From Clostridium sp. CAG:411 (GTDB lineage Bacteria; Bacillota; Clostridia; Lachnospirales; Lachnospiraceae): DNA of 29,698 nucleotides. A program made the position numbers and the translations under genes. Shown piece after piece: positions 1 to 7,033 of this stretch (the first letter of the stretch is position 1; each line of letters opens with the position of its first letter). The notes beneath the pieces were generated by a model. That model saw only the letters and a program-made list of their open reading frames with translations. It was not told the DNA's origin and did no database searches. The stretch lies in NCBI GenBank assembly GCA_000437275.1, contig FR899741.1, forward strand, positions 20,902-50,599, in the 5' to 3' direction.

Positions 1-673
1 GATCTTCCTCAGATAATGGCTGTAGTGCGTTACTTAAAATTTCATTTAACACTGTTGGTTTAAAATCTTTTGACAATTTTGGTGTACGAAGCTGAATCAA
101 CAAGTCAACCAATTCTTTGTACTCTTCTACCGTTTCATATCCAAATAGGCGATCATTTACTATTCGCATGTAATCTTTGGGCGAATCTACCACTTGTCCA
201 CCTTCGCCCAAACGATTGATCAATTCTTTTTTCGTTAACGTAAACTTATTCTTTTTATCTTTGTACAGGAAAAAATCTTTTCCTATCCTTCGTCCGTCAT
301 TAATAAAAAAATGCCAGGAATCTAACCGTTTATTCCTCTTTGCACACATTCCGATACCAATGGTAAGAAAGGTATCACTCTCTCTCCTTTTAAATTCCAT
401 ATAAAGATATCCAGTGCGTTCTTCCCGTCCATCATTTTCTTCTAAGAGATAATTTTCCAATCTTCTGGCCTTAGTACCAAATGGATCCAATCGTTCCGAA
501 GATTTATTACCATCCAATAACAACGGAATAAAACTTTGCATGGTTACCGATTTTCCAGAACCATTCGCACCACGAAGTAGCATCCTTCCGTCAGAAAAAT
601 AAAATTCTTCCTCATCATAATACCAAAAATCAACCAAGCCTATCCTATTAATAACCCATTCACTGATTAACAT
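1..673 (-). CDS. jetC: JetC, SMC/SbcC-like ATPase of type II Wadjet (5' part; runs off left edge)
   Basis: About 224 N-terminal residues are present. I translated the frame directly: it starts MLISEWVINRIGLVDFWYYD and reads through to base 1 with no stop. A Walker A motif GANGSGKS lies at residues 35-42, followed by VTMQSFIPLLLDG, the layout of the N-terminal ATPase head of the TIGR02680 family (MukB/MksB-like SMC protein). The full protein should be well over 1000 residues with long coiled coils, so most of it is outside the window. The start is fixed by AAGGAG seven bases before the ATG, and it overlaps the end of jetB by 14 bases, which implies translational coupling. In characterised Wadjet systems JetC is the loop-extruding motor that recognises circular plasmid DNA. 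That role is inferred here from family and gene order. A jetD nuclease gene is expected beyond the edge. Confidence 0.88.
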   Translation of the reverse strand, partial: MLISEWVINRIGLVDFWYYDEEEFYFSDGRMLLRGANGSGKSVTMQSFIPLLLDGNKSSERLDPFGTKARRLENYLLEENDGREERTGYLYMEFKRRESDTFLTIGIGMCAKRNKRLDSWHFFINDGRRIGKDFFLYKDKKNKFTLTKKELINRLGEGGQVVDSPKDYMRIVNDRLFGYETVEEYKELVDLLIQLRTPKLSKDFKPTVLNEILSNALQPLSEED

Positions 674-1814
674 CAATTTTCTCCTTTTCTAAAAACTCTT
701 TCGAATACATGCCACAAATTTTACCAGCAATTGGCATAACTGTTACATCTTCTGTAATCGGATCTACCTGAATCATTCCATACTCTAACATACTCTCTTT
801 TATAAATGCAGCAAATGCCTCTTCACTCATTTCCTCACGATATTTTTTTGCGAATCCGCTTCCGTACGTTTGTTTACACCGAATAAGTAATCTGTTAAAC
901 TCGTCCTGAGATAATACAATGGTTTCGTTGTTTTTTACCATATAATTTCCCACTTTTATCTCTTGTTGTAACATAGAAAACACAAGTAAAATGGCATCGG
1001 ATAAATTATTATTTCCTGGGAAACTACGTCCGGCATTTTCCATCTCATCCAGTATAAAAAATGCACTCGTTCTGTGAACATGTAGGGAACCATCTAAAAT
1101 AGCTTCTAAATCATGTTCCAGCGAACTTCGAAAACTCTTAATATAAGCAAAATCTTCATCTTTGTCCTGTTCCCGATACACCCCAGGCGAAAGCAACAAT
1201 TTTCTATATACGCGCTGCCTACGTATAATCCCTCTGTCTTCATTCATTTCCATCCAGTCACTTTGAAAAAAATCCTCGGGTTTCGTAAATTCGCTAATAT
1301 CCTGTGTAAAACTACGCGCAAAATATTTAGAAATACCAGTATTTTCATACAAAACCTCTGTTTCTAACGCAGATGCGAAATCATCCTCATTTCCATCATT
1401 ATTTAAAATTAGTCCCTGTTTCATCGCATATTTCATCACACGAATCAATTTTCGTCGATTTTCAAATACCGTCCATTCCAATTGTCCCTCTGGATAATTT
1501 GCCTGTAAATATTCTGTTAATTGGGACAAAACAAAAGCTTCCTCTTTTTCTTTATCTTCCAAAAACATCAATACTAAACAAAAAAGCACATACTCTTCTT
1601 TGCTTTGAAACTCTGTAATTCCCATCCAAGGCTGCGCTTCCCCTGGTAATTTTTCCAACTTTAAAACATAAGAATTATCAATCAATCGATAGCCCAATTT
1701 ATCTCGAATAAGCTCCTGCCACATTCCAATCGTATCTTTGATTTGATAATATTTTTCCTTATCTTTCTCTTTAATAATCCAACGTTTCGAACAAAGCTCT
1801 GACAATGCGTTCAT
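660..1814 (-). CDS. jetB: JetB, MukE/MksE-like subunit of type II Wadjet (DUF2398, TIGR02678)
   Basis: The protein has 384 residues from the chosen ATG, the usual size for the DUF2398 family. It is soluble, charged and helical, with no signal peptide or membrane segment. An upstream in-frame TTG would add five residues. The ATG is preferred because GAGGAGG sits six bases before it and a single base separates it from the jetA stop codon, so jetA's last codons carry the jetB ribosome binding site. In Wadjet and related Mks/Ept complexes this subunit (MukE-like) binds the kleisin JetA and the JetC heads. I recognise the family by overall sequence character (WTVFENRRKLIRVMKYA near residue 117, an RRQRVYRKLLLSPGVY-type stretch near 197-212) and by its place between jetA and jetC. 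I see no catalytic residues and expect none. Confidence 0.85.
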   Translation of the reverse strand: MNALSELCSKRWIIKEKDKEKYYQIKDTIGMWQELIRDKLGYRLIDNSYVLKLEKLPGEAQPWMGITEFQSKEEYVLFCLVLMFLEDKEKEEAFVLSQLTEYLQANYPEGQLEWTVFENRRKLIRVMKYAMKQGLILNNDGNEDDFASALETEVLYENTGISKYFARSFTQDISEFTKPEDFFQSDWMEMNEDRGIIRRQRVYRKLLLSPGVYREQDKDEDFAYIKSFRSSLEHDLEAILDGSLHVHRTSAFFILDEMENAGRSFPGNNNLSDAILLVFSMLQQEIKVGNYMVKNNETIVLSQDEFNRLLIRCKQTYGSGFAKKYREEMSEEAFAAFIKESMLEYGMIQVDPITEDVTVMPIAGKICGMYSKEFLEKEKIDVNQ

Positions 1815-1815
1815 T

Positions 1816-3297
1816 CTAAACCTCCTCAAATACTAATTCAAATGCAGGCATTTGAAAATATCCATCTTCACATTCTACTATACAATTATTTTTTTCTTTC
1901 GGATTCGAAATGTAGTACACCTTCCCATCCTCTGTTTTTGCCTTTCCATCTTCTCGTTCCAGTGCTTTAGAGAGCCACCTAAGAAGAATATTTCTGGTGT
2001 GTTCTGAAATAACAGGCAAATCAGAAAATACTATTTTTTTATCCTTAATAAAACTTGCTACTGTTGCTTTTTCATTTTGAAGTTTTTCAATAGCTGCCTT
2101 CCTTGCTTGTTCTTTCTGAACAGAATGATCTTGTATGTGACTTCGCTTCGTTTTTTCTCCAAATGTACGAATACGTGGTTTGATGGTTATCTGCAATCCA
2201 TTTTCCTCATATACTCCACTATTAATACTATCTGTATCCCTTTGAAAATCTCCACGTAAATGCAAACATTTTTCCACACCAAATACCATAGCAGATAAGC
2301 AGTGTGCCTGATTCATATCCTCACATTGCAGAAACATCTGTGCCAATTTCTTATATTCTTCTTTCCGATTTGCACCCATGTAAAATTGCTCACTGATTCT
2401 CGTAGCAAAACGTGTAATTTTTCGAATGCTTTCGTTTGTCATATCAAATAATCTTGTTGCTTCGCTCTCTCTTCCATTTCTTGGAACAAACCAATCTAAA
2501 AGGCTATTTAATCTTCCTTTTTCATTTTCTGTTATTAATTTCTGATCTGGTATTACATCAACTCTTGGAATTGACATTTCATAAGATACAATCTTGTCTA
2601 ATATTTCTTCAAATACAGAAGTATTCGTATTCTTCAAGCGACTTTCGATTGCTCCAGCATGTATATGCAATCCTTTTACAAAAGAACGCAAATACTCAAT
2701 CAAGTTATCTTTATAAATTAGAAATTCTGTGCTTTTCATAAGTTCTTCTGCTCTGGCACTATTTAAACTTTTCATATAATCCTGATAATTTTGATTCAAA
2801 CGTTTGAAATCATTTTGCAAATTATCCCACCAGGCATACACCTTTGCAGGTGTCTCCCCCGCAATTGTAATCATGTCAAAGATTTGTTCTTTGATACGTT
2901 CTAATAAACTTGGCTCTAATGATGCTCCTTCAACCGAAAGATTTTCAAGTCGAATTGTCATACGTTCAATCTCGACTGCGTATTCACTTAACTGATAACG
3001 ATATTTTCTATTTTTAAAGGCCTCTACAGAAGTTATTTTTTTTGTATCCTGCATTGCAATCAAGTTTTTCCAATTTTCCAATGCATTCAAATCCTGTCGA
3101 CATTGTTCTGGTGTATATTCGGCAAATTCCTCATATTTTTTCATTTCTTCATACACTTCATCCTGGTCTAACCAGTATCGTATTCGTTCATGCTGTAAAT
3201 AGAAAAAGCGCAAAATAGCCCGATATCGGGTCACATTTTCCGCTGTTAAATACGCTGTTTCTGAAATTGGTTTACCTAATTTATCTGCAATACGCAT
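1816..3297 (-). CDS. jetA: JetA, kleisin-like MukF/MksF subunit of type II Wadjet (DUF2397, TIGR02677)
   Basis: The protein has 493 residues, normal for DUF2397/TIGR02677. It is the first gene of the operon. AGAAGGAG lies six bases before the ATG, and a TATAAT-type promoter lies about 105 bases upstream. The N-terminal part (TAENVTRYRAILRFFYLQHE near residues 18-37) is where this family carries its winged-helix-like region. The middle is long helical sequence, and the C-terminal part (from about residue 385) is basic and then acidic. In the Wadjet complex the kleisin bridges the two JetC heads and binds JetB. The JetABC complex extrudes DNA and presents small circular DNA to the JetD nuclease. 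The function is inferred from the family; the operon order jetA-jetB-jetC matches known type II systems. Confidence 0.87.
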   Translation of the reverse strand: MRIADKLGKPISETAYLTAENVTRYRAILRFFYLQHERIRYWLDQDEVYEEMKKYEEFAEYTPEQCRQDLNALENWKNLIAMQDTKKITSVEAFKNRKYRYQLSEYAVEIERMTIRLENLSVEGASLEPSLLERIKEQIFDMITIAGETPAKVYAWWDNLQNDFKRLNQNYQDYMKSLNSARAEELMKSTEFLIYKDNLIEYLRSFVKGLHIHAGAIESRLKNTNTSVFEEILDKIVSYEMSIPRVDVIPDQKLITENEKGRLNSLLDWFVPRNGRESEATRLFDMTNESIRKITRFATRISEQFYMGANRKEEYKKLAQMFLQCEDMNQAHCLSAMVFGVEKCLHLRGDFQRDTDSINSGVYEENGLQITIKPRIRTFGEKTKRSHIQDHSVQKEQARKAAIEKLQNEKATVASFIKDKKIVFSDLPVISEHTRNILLRWLSKALEREDGKAKTEDGKVYYISNPKEKNNCIVECEDGYFQMPAFELVFEEV

Positions 3298-3402
3298 AAC
3301 TTTCTCCTTCTGTATGATATGTCAAGCGGATATTCGCAACTCACTTCGCTATACTATTCTTTGAAATTGAGCTGTTCCACTTTGTTTCATTCTTCTGATT
3401 TT

Positions 3403-3431
3403 ATTATATCTACAATGTGATGAATCGTCTA
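3403..3431 (-). promoter_or_regulatory. Promoter of the jetABC(D) operon
   Basis: On the minus strand there is TAGACG (3431-3426, four of six matches to TTGACA), a 17-base spacer and a perfect TATAAT (3408-3403). Transcription would start near 3396, leaving a leader of about 100 bases before jetA. The block 3403-3445 matches the block 5528-5570 upstream of the ATPase gene at 33 of 43 positions without gaps. The conserved part extends upstream of the -35 as GTTAC-A-TTAAT-GTAGACG, so a shared regulator site there is possible. A palindrome TGTTGCAACA (3448-3457) lies immediately beyond the block and is not shared. Confidence 0.7.
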
Positions 3432-3491
3432 CCATTAATTGTAACATTGTTGCAACAGCGAATTATTACCGTTTATATCCTAGTGTAAGCA

Positions 3492-3538
3492 CAGTTTTAA
3501 ACAATGTTTTGCAATGAAGATGCCCCAAAACAAAACTG
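3492..3538. repeat. Two-tier inverted repeat between the ATPase gene and jetA
   Basis: Outer arms CAGTTTT (3492-3498) and AAAACTG (3532-3538) flank inner arms TGTTTTG (3505-3511) and CAAAACA (3526-3532), with a 14-base loop. All arms are perfect seven-base complements, sharing one base at 3532. The repeat lies downstream of the ATPase gene and upstream of the jetA promoter. It could be an operator, an RNA hairpin in the ATPase transcript's tail, or a chance AT-rich structure. No T-run follows to make it a classical terminator. Confidence 0.4.
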
Positions 3539-3689
3539 CACACGATAAACTTTTTCTGCGGGATTTTTAGTTCCAAACATACCTAACCTTAAACAGTAAC
3601 CTGTATCTTGCCACTCGCAGTTCAGCGAAACAATGTATTTTACGTAAGCTTAAAAAATAGATTTGTATCAGCCAAAAATAGACATTCCC

Positions 3690-5387
3690 CTATCCAATTA
3701 ACACCGTCTTTCCCTCAAATGCAAAACCATAATGTCTAATATTTTCTTTCTTTACTCCACGTTCCAATAGCTTTGTATCATACCGCATTTCTTCTATTTG
3801 AAATAATGCAGCATCTACCGTATCTTTTAATGTTTTTTCCGCATCTGGATCATGCACTTTAAATTCTAAAACAAATGCCAGTTCATCTTCATTTAATGGG
3901 CAAAGCATAACATCATAACGCCCATAACCGCTCTCACCATTGGATAATACTTCATAGTTTCCTCGCAACTCTACCAAAAGTCCAAGCACAAATCCATGGT
4001 AAAAGCGTTCTGGCTGTAACTTTTTCGAGGGATGATTCCCTGTATCAAATGAACTAAATGTAGCCAACGCCACTTCATTCATATAGGCATTCATTTCTTT
4101 TCTATTTCCTTTTAATAACGCTCTAATAAATCCGTTATAGCTAGCAGAAGTTGTTCGAAACCACCCTTTAAACATTTTCACAAACATACTTCTTACTTCT
4201 CTATTTGTAATACTTAAACTATAGATTGGTTCATCTAGTTCCTCACCATACCGATTCTTATATTGCACCACATCCACTTTTAAATACCCACTTGCCAACA
4301 TCAGGCTCCAAATAGCATTCTCATCCTCATCCAATTGGTTAAATATAATTTGTTCATCAATCATAACCTGTATGGATTCCCCTTTTACTAAATCTTCCAT
4401 TTTTTTCTTAATCTCAGAAGATGATATTTGCAATAATCTATTAATCAATCCATTGGAACTTGTAGATGCCCAAAAAGTCTTTAAATTTCCTTCATCTAAA
4501 AAATTGGTAATGGACCACGGATTATAAATATCCGTATATCTACCAAAGGAAAAACCATCATACCATTCCTTTACATCTTGTTTCATCTTTGCCAAATTAA
4601 AATATTGTAAAGAAGAAATTACTTCTTCTTCTGTAAAACCAAAACTAGTTTCATATTGATTACTAGTTGTCGTTATTACTTTAAGATTATTAAGGTCAGA
4701 AAAAATACTCTCTTTTGATACTTGTGTAATACCTGTTAATAGCGCTCTTTCTAAAAATGGATTTGTCTTAAATGTAGCATTAAACATACTACGAATAAAA
4801 TCTGTAAATACATTCCAATATTTTCCCAAATAAGCTTCCTGCATTGGTGTATCATATTCATCCAAAAAAATAAGTACTTTTTTTTGATAATATCTGCTTA
4901 AATAGTTGCATAAATTCTTCAAGGCATCCTGTGCTGTTACATCATCCATATCTACTCCTACAGACAAAAACTGTCTTTTTTCATTTGGAGTCAATCCCTC
5001 CCAGTCAGCTAAAAAATATCTTTCATCATACAATTTTGCAAGAATACCCTTCAATTTCTTTACCGCATCTTTATAATTTCCCTGTTTCACATCTGCAAAA
5101 CTAAGAAATATAACAGGATACGTTCCCTGTAATTTTTTATATTTTTCTTCTTCCCAAATATGCAATCCTTCAAATAAATCAGAATTTTTTTCATACTTTT
5201 TAGAAAAAAAGCATTCCAACATGCTCATATTTAACGTTTTTCCAAATCGACGAGGTCTGGTTATCAAAGTCACCTCATCACCAGATTCCCACCATTCCTT
5301 TATGAAATCTGTCTTGTCAATATAAAAATATTCATTTTCCCTAAGCGATTGAAAATCCTGTTTTCCAATACTGACTACTGGTTTCAT
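3690..5387 (-). CDS. AAA-ATPase-like protein with C-terminal PD-(D/E)XK nuclease-like domain
   Basis: The protein has 565 residues from the chosen ATG, typical for the AAA-ATPase_like (PF09820) plus PDDEXK_9 (PF08011) architecture. The N-terminal block YFYIDKTDFIKEWW is followed by a Walker A-like ITRPRRFGKT (about residues 42-51). A Walker B VLIFLDEYDTP lies near 171-181. The C-terminal end has a PD-(D/E)XK arrangement: D492 in YGRYDVML, then E508-x-K510 in VLEFKVH. The family is widespread and often multicopy in Clostridia and Bacteroides, and its function is not established. A TTG four codons upstream is an alternative start. The ATG is preferred although its GAGGAAGG lies about 12 bases away, because the TTG directly abuts the ribosome binding site. 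It has its own promoter resembling that of jetA, which suggests a defence-related role by context only. Confidence 0.88.
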   Translation of the reverse strand: MKPVVSIGKQDFQSLRENEYFYIDKTDFIKEWWESGDEVTLITRPRRFGKTLNMSMLECFFSKKYEKNSDLFEGLHIWEEEKYKKLQGTYPVIFLSFADVKQGNYKDAVKKLKGILAKLYDERYFLADWEGLTPNEKRQFLSVGVDMDDVTAQDALKNLCNYLSRYYQKKVLIFLDEYDTPMQEAYLGKYWNVFTDFIRSMFNATFKTNPFLERALLTGITQVSKESIFSDLNNLKVITTTSNQYETSFGFTEEEVISSLQYFNLAKMKQDVKEWYDGFSFGRYTDIYNPWSITNFLDEGNLKTFWASTSSNGLINRLLQISSSEIKKKMEDLVKGESIQVMIDEQIIFNQLDEDENAIWSLMLASGYLKVDVVQYKNRYGEELDEPIYSLSITNREVRSMFVKMFKGWFRTTSASYNGFIRALLKGNRKEMNAYMNEVALATFSSFDTGNHPSKKLQPERFYHGFVLGLLVELRGNYEVLSNGESGYGRYDVMLCPLNEDELAFVLEFKVHDPDAEKTLKDTVDAALFQIEEMRYDTKLLERGVKKENIRHYGFAFEGKTVLIG

Positions 5388-5527
5388 ATATGCAACCAAC
5401 CTTCCTCTATCACACTCGGATTAAACTATGTCCCCATGTTACGTCCTCACTCTATTCGAAACAATATTGTAAACATTGTCTGCAAAACTTTATGTTTAAT
5501 GATTCGTTTCTCAATTCTTCTAGTTTT

Positions 5528-5556
5528 ATTATATCCGCAATGCATGAAACCGTCTA
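5528..5556 (-). promoter_or_regulatory. Promoter of the ATPase/PD-(D/E)XK gene
   Basis: The minus strand has TAGACG (5556-5551), a 17-base spacer and TATAAT (5533-5528), the same hexamers and spacing as the jetA promoter. Similarity continues just downstream of the -10 (AAAACTAGAAGA versus AAAATCAGAAGA). The leader to the ATG would be about 130 bases and contains a perfect palindrome ACAATATTGT at 5461-5470, which is not present in the jetA leader. Confidence 0.68.
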
Positions 5557-5634
5557 CTATTAACTGTAACCGGATTTCATAAATTGAATGCAAAAATTTT
5601 TATCATCCATTCGTTATTCCTTTTTCTATATTAT

Positions 5635-5925
5635 TTATGGTAACAACCATTTTAAAAATGGAATTTTTTTTGCAATAAAACATGTAAGGAATGAAATACT
5701 AAAAATGAATAATACACCTATAGTACGCCATAATATGGAAAATGTATTTATCCCACATATAGTTGGAATAACCATTACGTAAAAAATATGAAGCAGATAT
5801 ATTCCAAATGTGTACTGACTTAGAAAATAGATTACTTTTTGAAGTTTCTCTTGTTTTAACTTTTCTCCTATAAATTTTCCAACTACAAACACACCTGCAG
5901 ACATAATAAAAGCTGGCACATTCAA
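5635..5925 (-). pseudogene. C-terminal remnant of an acyltransferase-3 (OafA-like) membrane protein
   Basis: This frame encodes about 97 residues that look like the last two or three membrane segments of an acyltransferase-3 protein: VPAFIMSAGVFVVGKFIGEK, then a segment with SQYTFGIYLLHIFYVM near residues 36-51, then two hydrophobic stretches and a lysine-rich end. The S-x-x-T-F-G-I-Y-L-L-H pattern is characteristic of the family's C-terminus. Intact members have about 330-380 residues and ten membrane segments. Here a TGA lies two codons upstream of the only available start (a TTG), there is no ribosome binding site, and the upstream glycosyltransferase ends only 96 bases away. The gene is therefore truncated and probably inactive. 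It likely once O-acetylated the glycan made by this locus. Confidence 0.72.
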
Positions 5926-6021
5926 GCTTCATTGGAATATATGTAACGTCATTGACCATGCCTAGTTATGGTGGTCTATGGCAACATTTCTAAGTAAACA
6001 CGGAACAACCTGTGCTTGTTA

Positions 6022-7014
6022 CTATTCTTCTCCATACATTCCCAAATCAAATACATGCTCGTATTCATATCGTCCGCCATTTAAAAATACTGCCATCTGA
6101 CTTCCTCCACAATTTCCAGCAATCAATGCCTTGCACTGTGAAACGATATACAAGGAAGATAAATACTCCAATCCTTTCAGGTATTCATCATTTTCCCTCT
6201 CAAAATGCACATCTTTGATCCACTGTAACTGACTTTGACGAAAAATATCATCATAGTAGGTTCTTTTGTTTATTAGTATTTTGCCTGGAAATTCTTTTCG
6301 GAATGTTCGATCAATTTCTCCATCCTCTGTTGCCAGATAAATGTATTCATACCCCTTTTCTGCTATTACCTGCTTGATTTCCTTAAGCATATCCTCTATT
6401 TCTGGCTGTACTGGGTGTCCTTTCGGTTTACATATTGTATAGTCTGTTCCTCTACACAATCCCGCTAATACATTATCCGTTTTTTGAAAAATCTGTTTTG
6501 TCTCATTCAATATGTATTCTTCTGTCTCTTTATTCAATTGAAAGAAACTACGATACAGTTCTCCCCATATTTTTACTGCATAGTCACTATATATTTCATG
6601 AAACTGTGGAAACACAACTGTACGTTCCTCCTTCTCCACAACTTCTTCCATACACGACGTATCTATTTTCTCATAAGGTTGTTCAAAAAACCATTCCCAG
6701 ATATTTTCGCCCTTTTCATTCTTAATCTCTATTCTTGGAATTTTCTTTTCCGCAATGCTCTCCAAAATAAAGGATAACACATCATTAAAAAAACATATGT
6801 TAAAATACTGATAATCATACAGACCTTTTGTAAAACGGATTATTTCGGTATAAGATGAAATTTCTTTCTGCGTTTTTCCTAAGTAAAAACGATATAGGTC
6901 ACACCGATTTACCAACCATGTTCTATTTTTCTCCAAGGCAATACTTCTAAATTTATCATACCCTTTATTTCCTAGTAAATTAATCACTTTTACTGCTATT
7001 TTTACTACATCCAT
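6022..7014 (-). CDS. Fucosyltransferase-like GT-B glycosyltransferase
   Basis: The protein has 330 residues from the ATG and no membrane segment. The segment LAGLCRGTDYT (about residues 184-194) followed by KPKGHPVQP recalls the arginine-containing nucleotide-sugar binding motif (H/C-x-R-x-x-D) of the GT11/GT23/O-FucT group. A C-terminal block, YIYLATEDGEID then LIAGNCGGSQMAVFLNGG, matches the later donor-binding region of those folds. An alternative TTG start five codons upstream has AAGGA about nine bases before it, whereas the ATG has only GGGAAA, so the start is uncertain. It is the last intact gene of the polysaccharide locus and closely follows the flippase. The linkage and the sugar transferred cannot be told from sequence. 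Confidence 0.65.
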   Translation of the reverse strand: MDVVKIAVKVINLLGNKGYDKFRSIALEKNRTWLVNRCDLYRFYLGKTQKEISSYTEIIRFTKGLYDYQYFNICFFNDVLSFILESIAEKKIPRIEIKNEKGENIWEWFFEQPYEKIDTSCMEEVVEKEERTVVFPQFHEIYSDYAVKIWGELYRSFFQLNKETEEYILNETKQIFQKTDNVLAGLCRGTDYTICKPKGHPVQPEIEDMLKEIKQVIAEKGYEYIYLATEDGEIDRTFRKEFPGKILINKRTYYDDIFRQSQLQWIKDVHFERENDEYLKGLEYLSSLYIVSQCKALIAGNCGGSQMAVFLNGGRYEYEHVFDLGMYGEE

Positions 7015-7033
7015 GTTGTATTTTCCCAACTTT

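Larger units (their letters stand above)
3298..3689. other. Intergenic region between jetA and the ATPase gene
   Basis: This 392-base gap holds the jetA ribosome binding site, the jetA promoter (3403-3431), a perfect 10-base palindrome TGTTGCAACA at 3448-3457 just upstream of the -35, and a two-tier inverted repeat at 3492-3538. Between the repeat and the end of the ATPase gene (about 3540-3689) I see no reading frame with a ribosome binding site. I also see no stem followed by a T-run that would make a convincing terminator for the ATPase gene. Confidence 0.6.

Noticed and set aside
177..404. Plus-strand reading frames across the window (for example 177-404, 1113-1367, 9370-9816, 21647-22015)
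   Set aside because: They lie opposite intact minus-strand genes, lack ribosome binding sites and have low-complexity translations. They are shadows.
5588..5782. Short plus-strand frame in the gap near the acyltransferase remnant
   Set aside because: No ribosome binding site or recognisable protein, and most of it is antisense to the remnant.
5699..5959. Minus-strand frame overlapping the acyltransferase remnant
   Set aside because: Its translation is cysteine- and tyrosine-rich without family character. The overlapping frame has the clear acyltransferase-3 motif. A frameshift joining the two could not be shown.
5926..6021. Small inverted repeats downstream of the fucosyltransferase-like gene (GACCA...TGGTC, AAGCAC...GTGTTT)
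   Set aside because: Stems of four to six bases with no following T-run; not a convincing terminator.
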